A stretch of DNA of 64,000 nt, taken from contig JAIPJY010000004.1 of NCBI GenBank assembly GCA_021733925.1, positions 1-64,000 of the forward strand, given 5' to 3'. The position numbers were made by a program, and so were the translations under genes. The notes beneath the pieces were generated by a model that was not told the origin of the DNA, searched no databases, and was given only the letters and a program-made list of their open reading frames with translations. Positions 17,681 through 26,466 of the stretch are shown in pieces; within the stretch, counting starts at the first letter, position 1; each line of letters starts with the position of its first letter. The DNA is from Prosthecobacter sp. GTDB taxonomy: Bacteria > Verrucomicrobiota > Verrucomicrobiia > Verrucomicrobiales > Verrucomicrobiaceae.

Positions 17681-20600
17681 ATGAAGAAGTTTTTTCCACT
17701 GCTGTGGACGATGGCAGCTCTCTCACACGCCGGCGCCGCAGACACAGACTGGCGCCAAGCAGCACGTGAATTCATGGCAGAGCAGGATTTCGCCCCCATC
17801 GAAATCAAACCCGGCACTCGCTTCGAGTCGGATCTGGCGCGCGAGCGCTGGGCCTGGATGCAGCGTGTACTCCTGCCACCGTTTGAAAAGCATCTGGTAA
17901 AATGGCCGGCGCAGACCGAGGCAGCACGCAGCTTCGTCCAGCAGGCGCTGATGGCCAAAATCGGTCATCCCGATGTGGACCCCAAACGCCACTGGGAGGC
18001 GTTGGCAAAAGAGGGAGCCGCGCTCGTCAAAGAACACGTGGATGAGCCGCTGGTGTTATGGCTCACGGCTGCAGCGGTCTGGGAGTTCCGCGAAGGCCAA
18101 ACCGAAGCGCGAAACTACCTGTCCAAGGCCGCCCGTCATAAACTGGTCAAAGAGTATCCTTCCGTGCTGCTTGCCTGCATCAAAGCAGATGACAAGGTCA
18201 TCGGCAACATTCGCTACAGATCCAGGGACTCGATCGCCAAGATCAATCTCGATCGCTACAAGGCTCTCATGAAAAGCGCACCGGACTCTTCCGTGTATAG
18301 TCCGCAAGACGACGGACTGCTGTATGAGGATCTGGATTCCATCATTGGCAGCATTCCAGCCAAAGAGTGTTCAGCAGAGCTGGAACAACTCAGCGCCACT
18401 CCCCACTTCAGTCCTTGGCTGCGTGAGATGCTGCTGGGAAAAATGCAAAATCACATTGCCTGGATCTATCGTGGCGAAGGTTATGCCAACACAGTGACTG
18501 AGGATAACGGAAGCAAGTTTGAGGAATACCAGATCAAAGCGCGTGCGCATTTCCTCAAGGCCTGGGAACTTCGCCCTGACCGCGCCGCCGCGGCGGCAAG
18601 CATGATTGACATTGTGAAATGTGGTCATGGCCGTCCGGAGGACACCTTGCGGCGGTGGTTTGATCACGCGATCACTGCTGAGTTCGACAACTATACGGCC
18701 TATTACAACTATCTTTGGGCGTTGCGCCCGCGCTGGGGCGGCAGCCTGAACAAGATGAAGGCGCTCTACTGCGCCTGTGCCCTGACAGAACGCCACGACA
18801 CCGCTGTGACAAAGGCGTTGCGTCGAGCCCTCGACTACCTCGAAGAGGACGCCGATGACGGACGATCCCTGCTGTCACAGCCACCCATGCGAGAGGTCAT
18901 GATGGCTTCTCTCCGCAGCCTCGCGGACTCCCAGCAAGTCTATCGCCGCTGGGAACATCCCTGGCGGCTGGCAGACATGGGAATCATGGCGTGGAAGGCC
19001 TCGGAATATGAAACAGCCTATGATATCTTTCAGCAGGTGCCCGCCCCCTTCCCCCGGCAGACCCGGCGGCGGATGAACCTGCTGTCCAATGAAACCGACG
19101 TGCGCGGCCAGTCAGCGATCTTCGCATTCGGATTGAGCACGGAATGGGAGGCCGCTGAAGAAACCTACCTGCTGGGCAAAGTGGACCAGGCGCTGCAAAG
19201 TTTTCAGGACATCGCCGCACGTTTCCAAGGTGAGCCCCCCGCGATGCTGCTGCAACGCATCGCCGCCTGCAAATTTGAAAAGTCTTTTGCCACTGGCAAG
19301 TGGGTGCCCCTCCGTGCCTTTCCTGATATGAGCGACTGGTACCACCGCAGTGGCTTCTGGAAAGGCCTGCCTTCCGGCACACTGGTCAATACCGGACATG
19401 ACGCGGCTGCCTTCTTGATTCACAACGGGCGGGTCGGCGCAAATTTCGAACTCTCCGGCTTGTATCAGTTTAAGAACGCACCCAGTTCGCAGGGACTTTG
19501 CATCATGCTTGGCTACCACAGCACCCCCAGCTATGAGGACTGGGTGAATTGCGCTGAAATGGGACGTTCCAACAGCGAAGACTCCGCCACCATCCTGCGG
19601 CGAATGTTTCTGACAGGCACCCCCGAGGTCAGGCTCCCTGCGAACGGTCAAATTCATCGGTTTCACATCATCTGCCGGGATGGTGCCATCACTTACCGGC
19701 TGAACCACAGGGACATCGTCATCGATTACCGGGTCACTGACAAATCCGGCACTGCCTTTGAAATGCGGGAGGACTCGCTCATCGGCTTCTGCTCCCACAT
19801 GTTTCGGGATGAATCCGAAACTCACATCCGCCTCATGGGCATTCGCAAGCTCGATCCTCCCGTGGCAATCAAAGCAGAGAGCGATGCTGGCAACCTGGAG
19901 TCACTCCGTGCGGGTTTCGCCAAGCACTGCCGCCGTTCGGTGAGCGACCTCAATGCAGCCACACTGCTGGAGGCCGAACAACTGGCTGGCGAACGGCGCC
20001 GGGACAAAAAGACCGCCGAAGCCGACAAGATCATGGTGTTCGCAGGACTGCTAAAGCAAGACGCAGGAGTAAAAGCGGCTGACATGCCTGTACCTGCTGC
20101 TGACGAAACCGCGCTGGCCACGCTGCTGCGCGGCTACTACGCGAGTCAGAAAGCACGACTGGCGACGGCTCAGAGTGAGTGGAAATCGAAAGCTCTCAAT
20201 TTGAGCAACACGGCTGAGCAGAATGAGGTGGAGACATTTATCCATGCTGAACTGGAACCACGCCCTGTCACTGAACGTGAAGAACCACTGGCTGCCGTCA
20301 ACGCGTTCAAATGGATGCAAGTGGACGGTGAATGGACCCGCACCGCCGAGGTGCTCACCGGCAGTGGCGACAGCACCATGCTGTATGAGCTCAACCGCAA
20401 ACCGCCCTTCCAGATCGACTTTGACATCAACGTGCTTGAGGGCAACCGGCCCCGGCTGATTCTACGCAATGTGAAGTTCGCCAATGAATCCGGCAAGACA
20501 ACGTTCGGCCTCTACCCGCAGCCCAGAGGGACCAAACTGTTCAACTACGAACACAACAAGCCCTACCACATCACCCTCAAAGCCATGGCGGAAAAAACCG

Positions 20601-20785
20601 AACTGATCATCGACGGCGTTTCCATCTTCGACGGGCCGAAAATCGAACTGATCATCGACGGCGTTTCCATCTTCGACGGGCCGAAAATCGAAGGTGAGGT
20701 GGGCACGTTGCAGTTTCGCGGGGGCGACTGGTCCTCCAAAGGCAGGACCGAGTTCCACAAAATCCGCATTTCACCGCTGCCCTGA
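17681..20785 (+). CDS. Large secreted protein with helical N-terminal half and LamG/DUF1080-like domains
   Basis: The ATG at 17681 gives 1034 residues with a signal peptide (MKKFFPLLWTMAALSHAGAA); an ATG at 17666 and a TTG at 17663 are in-frame alternatives. Residues ~30-540 look helical and TPR-like (repeated Trp/Ala/Leu-rich pairs such as ARAHFLKAWELRPDRAAAAA). Residues ~560-720 form a beta-rich jelly-roll-like segment (ANFELSGLYQFKNAPSSQGL, QIHRFHIICRDGAITYRLN). A second segment of this type closes the protein (FQIDFDINVLEGNRPRLILR onward). Both resemble the fold of DUF1080 and laminin-G-like domains. A perfect 45-bp tandem duplication lies in the last domain. No named family recognised. 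Confidence 0.8.
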   Translation: MKKFFPLLWTMAALSHAGAADTDWRQAAREFMAEQDFAPIEIKPGTRFESDLARERWAWMQRVLLPPFEKHLVKWPAQTEAARSFVQQALMAKIGHPDVDPKRHWEALAKEGAALVKEHVDEPLVLWLTAAAVWEFREGQTEARNYLSKAARHKLVKEYPSVLLACIKADDKVIGNIRYRSRDSIAKINLDRYKALMKSAPDSSVYSPQDDGLLYEDLDSIIGSIPAKECSAELEQLSATPHFSPWLREMLLGKMQNHIAWIYRGEGYANTVTEDNGSKFEEYQIKARAHFLKAWELRPDRAAAAASMIDIVKCGHGRPEDTLRRWFDHAITAEFDNYTAYYNYLWALRPRWGGSLNKMKALYCACALTERHDTAVTKALRRALDYLEEDADDGRSLLSQPPMREVMMASLRSLADSQQVYRRWEHPWRLADMGIMAWKASEYETAYDIFQQVPAPFPRQTRRRMNLLSNETDVRGQSAIFAFGLSTEWEAAEETYLLGKVDQALQSFQDIAARFQGEPPAMLLQRIAACKFEKSFATGKWVPLRAFPDMSDWYHRSGFWKGLPSGTLVNTGHDAAAFLIHNGRVGANFELSGLYQFKNAPSSQGLCIMLGYHSTPSYEDWVNCAEMGRSNSEDSATILRRMFLTGTPEVRLPANGQIHRFHIICRDGAITYRLNHRDIVIDYRVTDKSGTAFEMREDSLIGFCSHMFRDESETHIRLMGIRKLDPPVAIKAESDAGNLESLRAGFAKHCRRSVSDLNAATLLEAEQLAGERRRDKKTAEADKIMVFAGLLKQDAGVKAADMPVPAADETALATLLRGYYASQKARLATAQSEWKSKALNLSNTAEQNEVETFIHAELEPRPVTEREEPLAAVNAFKWMQVDGEWTRTAEVLTGSGDSTMLYELNRKPPFQIDFDINVLEGNRPRLILRNVKFANESGKTTFGLYPQPRGTKLFNYEHNKPYHITLKAMAEKTELIIDGVSIFDGPKIELIIDGVSIFDGPKIEGEVGTLQFRGGDWSSKGRTEFHKIRISPLP
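20600..20689 (+). repeat. Perfect 45-bp in-frame tandem duplication
   Basis: Two identical 45-bp units (20600-20644 and 20645-20689) encode ELIIDGVSIFDGPKI twice in the C-terminal beta domain of the preceding gene. Identity at the DNA level implies a recent event or an assembly duplication. Confidence 0.95.
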
Positions 20786-20891
20786 TTGACCTTTCCTCCC
20801 TGAAAGTTTCCACCCGGGGGAAAACTCACTTGCACTGAGCGCAGACACGATTAAAACTCCCTCCCTTCCAACGCTGTTTGGTTTCAAACAT

Positions 20892-20967
20892 GCCTCCGTA
20901 GCTCAGTTGGTAGAGCAGTTGACTCTTAATCAATTTGTCGTAGGTTCGAATCCTACCGGGGGCACCA
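20892..20967 (+). tRNA. tRNA-Lys (anticodon CTT)
   Basis: The 76-nt cloverleaf folds by eye. The acceptor stem is GCCTCCG with CGGGGGC (one T-G pair). The D arm is GCTC-AGTTGGTA-GAGC. The anticodon stem is GTTGA/TCAAT around loop CTCTTAA, giving anticodon CTT. The T arm is TAGG-TTCGAAT-CCTA. The 3' CCA is encoded (20965-20967). Confidence 0.97.
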
Positions 20968-20979
20968 TCCTTTGGATGG
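20965..20979 (+). terminator. Short hairpin at the tRNA 3' end
   Basis: CCATCC-TTT-GGATGG overlaps the encoded CCA and is followed by a T/G-rich stretch. It may contribute to termination of the tRNA transcript. Confidence 0.3.
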
Positions 20980-20990
20980 TTGGCTGGGTT

Positions 20991-21680
20991 TCAAAATTCA
21001 GCATTCACCACAGGCCGAACGCTCTTGAACGCTTCGGCATACCTGGCCCCGCAGGCCAGACCCCGATAGCGGGAGAGCACGCTCTTGGTCTCCATGGCGG
21101 CATCCGTTTTGGCCGGGTCAAAGTCCTCCTTGCGCACGTAGGCCATCAGACGTCCCAGCCACTCACTCGCAGCGGGCCATTCCGTGGAAACATCGACATA
21201 GGTGTCCGGCTCGAAGCCGATCGTATGCCCCGGGCCGTTGTCATACCAATAGACCCGCGAGGGTGATTTCACTGCGTCACGCCCCAGCAGACGCGCCGGT
21301 TGATACAAGGCCGCATGACAGATGGCGCTTGCGGCCTCGTGGTCAGGATGGCGGTCACGCGGCCACAGCATGAAGGCGGTATCGGGTTTCACGTCAGCCA
21401 CCACTTCGGCCACGGCACGCTTGGTTTCGAGCGTCGCCTCGAAACCCAGACTCTTGTAATTGAGAAAGCGCATCTCAATTCCGCGCTCGGCGGCAAGCTG
21501 TTTCGAGAGTTCCAGCAGGCCCTGCTCACGACCTTTGACCGGCGGCCAGTTCGTGTAGTCACCGATCAGACTGAGAATGACCACACGTTGATGTTTCTGC
21601 ACGGCCCGCAGCAGCGTGCCTGGGATACCGAAGGGACAGTCATCATAATGTGCGCCGATGGCAAGGATACTGCGTGTCAT
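20991..21680 (-). CDS. LmbE/PIG-L family N-acetylglucosaminyl deacetylase
   Basis: 229 residues, the usual size for zinc-dependent LmbE-like de-N-acetylases acting on GlcNAc-type sugars. The first metal motif, normally AHPDDE, appears as AHYDDC at residues 9-14, keeping the His and both Asp. The second motif, RHPDHEAAS near residue 112, keeps His-Pro-Asp-His. The N-terminal strand-loop (ILAIGAHYDDCPFGIPGTLL) and the VVILSLIGDYTNW segment fit the fold. Cytoplasmic, no signal. The gene converges on the tRNA. Family assignment is firm; the substrate is unknown. Confidence 0.87.
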   Translation of the reverse strand: MTRSILAIGAHYDDCPFGIPGTLLRAVQKHQRVVILSLIGDYTNWPPVKGREQGLLELSKQLAAERGIEMRFLNYKSLGFEATLETKRAVAEVVADVKPDTAFMLWPRDRHPDHEAASAICHAALYQPARLLGRDAVKSPSRVYWYDNGPGHTIGFEPDTYVDVSTEWPAASEWLGRLMAYVRKEDFDPAKTDAAMETKSVLSRYRGLACGARYAEAFKSVRPVVNAEF

Positions 21681-21824
21681 GGAACAGCATGGCCACAGGT
21701 CCCCTCAAGAGCAAGCGTCACAGCGATTTTCATGGCAAGGCAGTCATCATGTCCCGACGTGCCGTTATAGGTTAATTCGAATCCAACATTAGGAACGCCG
21801 CACTATGTTTTTCAAATTTACATC

Positions 21825-21830
21825 TATAAT
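21825..21830 (+). promoter_or_regulatory. Possible -10 element (TATAAT)
   Basis: An exact TATAAT stands in an AT-rich 250-bp gap about 100 bp ahead of the kinase-like gene. No good TTGACA partner lies 16-18 bp upstream, so this is only a weak promoter candidate. Confidence 0.25.
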
Positions 21831-21933
21831 ACATATTTTCCATTGCATAAATGAGACGCAAAGATCATACTCAATAGTATCTATCACAACAGAAACACAT
21901 TCATTGAATTTTCCATACACAGCGGTTTGAGTT

Positions 21934-24786
21934 ATGATTGAAGGGCCACAACTTTTTGGATCCCTCGCTTTGGCAAGTCATCGCAATGGCTCACCAATCA
22001 AGCTGCCGCGTGCACAAGACGAAGTGGTCATGCTGGCCTTCGATCAGAGGAACAGCCGTTTGGTGGAACTTCACATTTTCACCGGGAAAACCGCTCCAGT
22101 TCTTAGCCCGAGTCAGCCCACCTTAAGACGCTGGGTCAAGCCATCGAGCTGGCAGTCACGCCGCAAGTGGACCACCTCAAGGCTTGGCGGGCGCAAGTTC
22201 AAGCCAGGTGGACGCCGACAGGTTTCAACCTCACGGATTCACGCCAAATGCCTCCACAGGTTTTACGAGACCAAAACAAACTTGGACCAAGGAGAGGTAA
22301 GACCTGAAATCGTCGATGCAGATCTGCAACTCCGCATTTGCGGGCTGCTGCGCGAGGCGGCAGGCGTGCGCGGCCATTCCTTCATGACGATTCTCGAAGT
22401 CGGCATGGATGACGGTATGGCCTATTACGTCACCAACCTCAATGACGGTGAGTTCGTCCAGGAATATGTGCAAAGGCGCGGCGCCGTGCCCACCGTGACA
22501 TCGCTGGCTCTGGTGCATCAGCTTCTCCTGGACCTGGGAAAAGCCGAGGAACAGATGCACCTGCATGCCACCCTAAGCCTGGACCGGGTGCTGGTCTCTT
22601 CCCAGGAGGAGGAATACTTGCAGCTCCGGCTGTTTGACTACGGGCTGTCACAGCCAAGATCCGACACTTCCAGCCAGAACAGTTCCCGTCTCGTGGATGA
22701 ATCCTGCCGTTTGCTTTTTCTGCTGATGACCGGGCAGACCTACCCTGGCGGGAATCCGGAAGACTTCGGCGTCATCGCCGAACTTCCAGCAAGTCTCCGC
22801 TTCGTCATCAAGTCGGTCCTGACCAGCCGCCCGGCAAATCTTTCGATCTCAATCAAGACCCTGCGTGAAGAGGTCCGCGAAGCGATGTGTTCTTACGTGA
22901 ACCTGGTTCAGGCGCGCAATCCCAAGCTGCTGCTGGTGGCAGAACCTACCACGCTGCCCATCTCCCAACTGCAGACTTTGCTGCTGGGAGAAATTCCGTT
23001 GAAAACCCTGTTTGGCGCAAGTTTCCGGATCCAAAACCCCGAGCTCTCAGGCTCCCATCCGTTCACGATTTCGGCGGTCAATGTGACCGCTGAACAGCCG
23101 GTCACCCTGCACCTGCTGCCCCCAGAACGGATCGTCCATCAGTCTGACTTCATAACCCTTCCTCCACAGGTGTGGCGGCAGGATCCTGCCAAGCAGATCA
23201 ACCTCCTGCACATGATGGGACTCTGGAAAGGCCCTGACTGGGCGTTTCTCTCCGAGGTGCATGAGCCGGGCATGTCCCTCAGCGCCCTGATGGCGAAACG
23301 CGGCGCTCTCAATCCCGGAGAAGTCATCACCCTGCTGAAACAGACCCATGCGGGTTTGGAACAGGCCTTGGAAACCGGCGTCCATCGCGTGGATCTGGAC
23401 CCGGCCAATATTCAGCTCTGCGTCGGCTATGACGGACCCGTCTTGCCCCGTGATCTCGAGCGTCTGCATCAGAAGCGGCTGGACGCCTGGCCAAAATTTG
23501 TGCTGAAACTCCGTCTGCACAAGACGATGCGCAGCTTGTGCAAGCCCCGGCTGATCGACCTGAGCCCTTGGGAGTACAACTCGAATGATGTTTCAGCCGG
23601 GATCGCCGCCCGTGAGGAGCGTCATCGCTCCTTCATCTGCCTGGCGGCCTATCTTCTCACGGGAAAAGGTCAAATGCGGGAGATTGCCGAGTTTCCAACC
23701 AGTCTACCTGAACAGATGGTTGGCTACCTCCATGAAACCCTGCAACGGGTGCTGAGTGGCAGCACCGTCCCAAATCCGCCAGAATTCACGGAAAGGCTCT
23801 CCCACCTCCTGACCGCATCCTGCGCTGAAATGGACTCGGCAGAGGACCCGCTTGCTTCGCAAGAAATGGAAAGCGCAGGTTTCGTCTCAGATTTTGAGGA
23901 AGACCAGGCCCCGGTCGACGACCCTGTGGATCTAACGAGGCAAACCCTCCTCCTTGCTCCGGTCAGCGACGACCTCGAGTCCCTCGATTTCCATCGTCCA
24001 TCACCTCCCCAGTTCAGATTCCCATGGCTGGCCTTGGCCGCGACGGCCATGCTGCTGGGAGCTGTGGCCTGGATGATCTTTGGCGACTTGCCTGAATTCA
24101 GTTCTGGGTTCCTCGCTGCGGCTCCGAATTCACAGCCACAAGAAACCGTCCACTTGCTGGAGGATGTCGAAGAGAGCAATCCAAAACCCGCAGCCACTCC
24201 GCCCACTCAGTCGCTGCCCCAGCCCATCATTCACAAAATCCCTGTGGTGGCAGATGTTACAATGCCAGCTGTGCACGAGGAGACCCTCACAAGTCCAATA
24301 CCCGTGGCTCCCAAGCCTGAAGACTCACCACCGTCCACGCATGCAAATGCCACTCCCGAGGAGAATCAACCCGCTGAAAAAATGGTCGCGGCCAGCCTGC
24401 CAGAGCCTCAGATCGTTGCCTCGGGCAATACGGCGAGCAGCATTCCAGCACCCGAGATTGAACCCGTGATCCGCCGGGCCATTCTCACAACACAGGAAGA
24501 CGCTAAGCCCACACCGGCCGACCTTCCGCCAAAAGAGATTGCCACCAATCTCCCAGCTCCGCTTCCTGCCCCGGCAGAGCCGCCAGCACCTGAGCCGGTC
24601 GTCGCAGTCACTGAACAGCCGGTGATTCCTTCCACTCCGCCAGCAGCAGTCCCCCCCCCTCCGAAGGAGGTTGCTGAATTGCAGGAAGTCACCATCCGCC
24701 ACGCGATCGTCCTTACCCCCGAAGAAATCAACGAGACCCTCCGTGCACAGACCAAGGCACTGAAACAAAACTCCAGAAGACGGTGA
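21934..24786 (+). CDS. Membrane protein with two kinase-like (pseudokinase) domains; first domain apparently frameshifted
   Basis: 950 residues as read. Two serine/threonine-kinase-like domains lie in tandem (residues ~20-330 and ~370-640), then a transmembrane helix (LALAATAMLLGAVAWMIF, ~690) and a Pro/Ala/Glu-rich C-terminal tail. In domain 2, VTLHLLPPE has His where kinases have the ATP-binding Lys. Its catalytic loop is HRVDLDPANI (Asp and Asn kept, catalytic Lys lost), and the DFG position reads DLS. In domain 1, VELHIF again has His for Lys; the DFG position is DYG and the HRD motif is degenerate. Residues ~52-113 look out of frame: removing one base at each of three homopolymers gives a natural-looking sequence. 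Probably a non-catalytic signalling or scaffold protein. Confidence 0.75.
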   Translation: MIEGPQLFGSLALASHRNGSPIKLPRAQDEVVMLAFDQRNSRLVELHIFTGKTAPVLSPSQPTLRRWVKPSSWQSRRKWTTSRLGGRKFKPGGRRQVSTSRIHAKCLHRFYETKTNLDQGEVRPEIVDADLQLRICGLLREAAGVRGHSFMTILEVGMDDGMAYYVTNLNDGEFVQEYVQRRGAVPTVTSLALVHQLLLDLGKAEEQMHLHATLSLDRVLVSSQEEEYLQLRLFDYGLSQPRSDTSSQNSSRLVDESCRLLFLLMTGQTYPGGNPEDFGVIAELPASLRFVIKSVLTSRPANLSISIKTLREEVREAMCSYVNLVQARNPKLLLVAEPTTLPISQLQTLLLGEIPLKTLFGASFRIQNPELSGSHPFTISAVNVTAEQPVTLHLLPPERIVHQSDFITLPPQVWRQDPAKQINLLHMMGLWKGPDWAFLSEVHEPGMSLSALMAKRGALNPGEVITLLKQTHAGLEQALETGVHRVDLDPANIQLCVGYDGPVLPRDLERLHQKRLDAWPKFVLKLRLHKTMRSLCKPRLIDLSPWEYNSNDVSAGIAAREERHRSFICLAAYLLTGKGQMREIAEFPTSLPEQMVGYLHETLQRVLSGSTVPNPPEFTERLSHLLTASCAEMDSAEDPLASQEMESAGFVSDFEEDQAPVDDPVDLTRQTLLLAPVSDDLESLDFHRPSPPQFRFPWLALAATAMLLGAVAWMIFGDLPEFSSGFLAAAPNSQPQETVHLLEDVEESNPKPAATPPTQSLPQPIIHKIPVVADVTMPAVHEETLTSPIPVAPKPEDSPPSTHANATPEENQPAEKMVAASLPEPQIVASGNTASSIPAPEIEPVIRRAILTTQEDAKPTPADLPPKEIATNLPAPLPAPAEPPAPEPVVAVTEQPVIPSTPPAAVPPPPKEVAELQEVTIRHAIVLTPEEINETLRAQTKALKQNSRRR

Positions 24787-24938
24787 GTCTTCAGAGTGGC
24801 GGCTGACGAAGCCGGGGCGGCGGCGGGAAAAACTCATTCATCGGTTGCACGCAACGGCGCCCTTCAGCACCCTCATATGGGCGCTCGTGACCAGAGTGTA
24901 TCCCACTCCAACCCGAAAAGACCGTTCGTGACTGAGCT

Positions 24939-26453
24939 ATGAAACATCACACCGCAGGGATTTCCTCGCAGCTTTGCAGACACTTTTTCCTCGGGGCATT
25001 CGCCGCCATGACGGCACTGGCAGCGCCCCCGGAGAACACAGCCCGGCTCGCGACACTCAAGCAGCTTCAAATCGACGCCGGGAAAATCGTGCTCGCAGAT
25101 GAAATCAGCGCCACTGCGGACAAGAATTCGCCACCGCATACGGTGGTGAAGATCGTTCTCAATCCTGGCAAGAATTCCAACATCAATGTGGAAATCTGGC
25201 TGCCAGAAGCAGGCAAATGGAACAACCGCTTCATCGGCCTGGGCAACGGCGGTTCTGCCGGCCGCATCAATTCAGGGAGCCTGGCTGGCCTCATGGCGCG
25301 TGGCTACGCCGTGGCCACCACAGACATGGGGACCTCACCAAACTCCGATTCCGGCATTGGCAAACCGGATGTCTGGAAGGATTTCGGCTACCGCGCCACC
25401 CATCTCATGACCGTCTGCGCCAAGCAGGTCATCCAGGCCTGTTATGGCCGCTCACCCGAATACTGCTACTTTAGCGGCGGCTCCACGGGAGGCCAGCAGG
25501 CGCTTCAGGAAGCCCAGAGGTATCCCGAGGATTACGATGGCATCGTGGCCAATGTCCCCGCTCACTGCCGCACTCCACTGCATGCTTATTTCCTGTGGAA
25601 TGAGCAGATCTTCCATCAATGCCCTTTCTCCAGTTCGCAGGAAGAAAATGTGATTGCCGCTGGCAACGAATACATGGCCTCACGCGAAATCCCGCAAACC
25701 GCAGGAAAGTTGGTTTCCGACCCGCGCTGCACCGAGAAAGACATCGAGGCGGTGATTGCCTTGGCACGAAGGAAAGATCCGACGCTGACCGACAAACACA
25801 CCGAAGCCCTCAAAAAGCTGTTCGGCGGCCCGAAACACGCGATCACCGGTGAACGCATCTTCGATGGCATTCCCTTCGGCAGCTCCTTCAAGATCGCACA
25901 CGGGCATCTCTATCTTTTCCAGTGGGTCTTCGGGAAGGACAAAGACCTGCAGAGCCTCGATTTTGGCAAGGACATCGACACCTACACCGCTGCGCTGGGC
26001 CCCTATCTCAACGCTGAAAATCCTGATCTCAGCCCCTTCGAAAAACGCGGTGGCAAACTCATCATGATCTCCGGCTCGGCCGATTCATGCGTACCCTACC
26101 ATGCCTCACTCGACTACTACGAGCGCGTCATCGAGCACTTTGGCTCTCTGGAAAAAGCGGCCTCGTTTTGTAAATTTTACATCGTTCCCGGCATGAGCCA
26201 CGGCCCCGGCCCCGGCATCAACAAACTGCCCGACATGCTTGGCCTCGTCATGAACTGGCGCGAAAAAGGCGAAGCCCCGCACACCCTCAGCGCGCAGCGC
26301 GTCGTCGATGGCAAAACCGAACTGGAAATGCCTCTGTATCCCTACCCAGAAAAAACGAGCTGGGATGCCACCGGCGGATTCAAGCCAGTCAGCGGACCAC
26401 GCGGCGGTGTGGAGCGCGTCGCTGAACGCTTCCGCCCCAAGGCCGCTGAGTGA
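24939..26453 (+). CDS. Tannase/feruloyl esterase family hydrolase
   Basis: 504 residues with an N-terminal export signal (hydrophobic FFLGAFAAMTALAAP). Alpha/beta-hydrolase features of the PF07519 family are clear: GLGNGGSAGRI near residue 100, the nucleophile elbow GGSTGGQQ (Ser182), the acid region MISGSADSCVPY, and the catalytic His in GMSHGPGPG. The family hydrolyses ester bonds in gallates, ferulates or related aromatic esters outside the cytoplasm. The usual CS-D-HC pattern is altered: both Cys residues next to the catalytic Ser and His are Gly here. It converges on rimO with a 13-bp gap. Substrate not deducible. Confidence 0.85.
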   Translation: MKHHTAGISSQLCRHFFLGAFAAMTALAAPPENTARLATLKQLQIDAGKIVLADEISATADKNSPPHTVVKIVLNPGKNSNINVEIWLPEAGKWNNRFIGLGNGGSAGRINSGSLAGLMARGYAVATTDMGTSPNSDSGIGKPDVWKDFGYRATHLMTVCAKQVIQACYGRSPEYCYFSGGSTGGQQALQEAQRYPEDYDGIVANVPAHCRTPLHAYFLWNEQIFHQCPFSSSQEENVIAAGNEYMASREIPQTAGKLVSDPRCTEKDIEAVIALARRKDPTLTDKHTEALKKLFGGPKHAITGERIFDGIPFGSSFKIAHGHLYLFQWVFGKDKDLQSLDFGKDIDTYTAALGPYLNAENPDLSPFEKRGGKLIMISGSADSCVPYHASLDYYERVIEHFGSLEKAASFCKFYIVPGMSHGPGPGINKLPDMLGLVMNWREKGEAPHTLSAQRVVDGKTELEMPLYPYPEKTSWDATGGFKPVSGPRGGVERVAERFRPKAAE

Positions 26454-26466
26454 CCTTCCTTGCCGC

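Noticed and set aside
20907-21266. A 119-codon frame starting inside tRNA-Lys
   Set aside because: It overlaps a well-folded tRNA and runs antisense to the LmbE gene.
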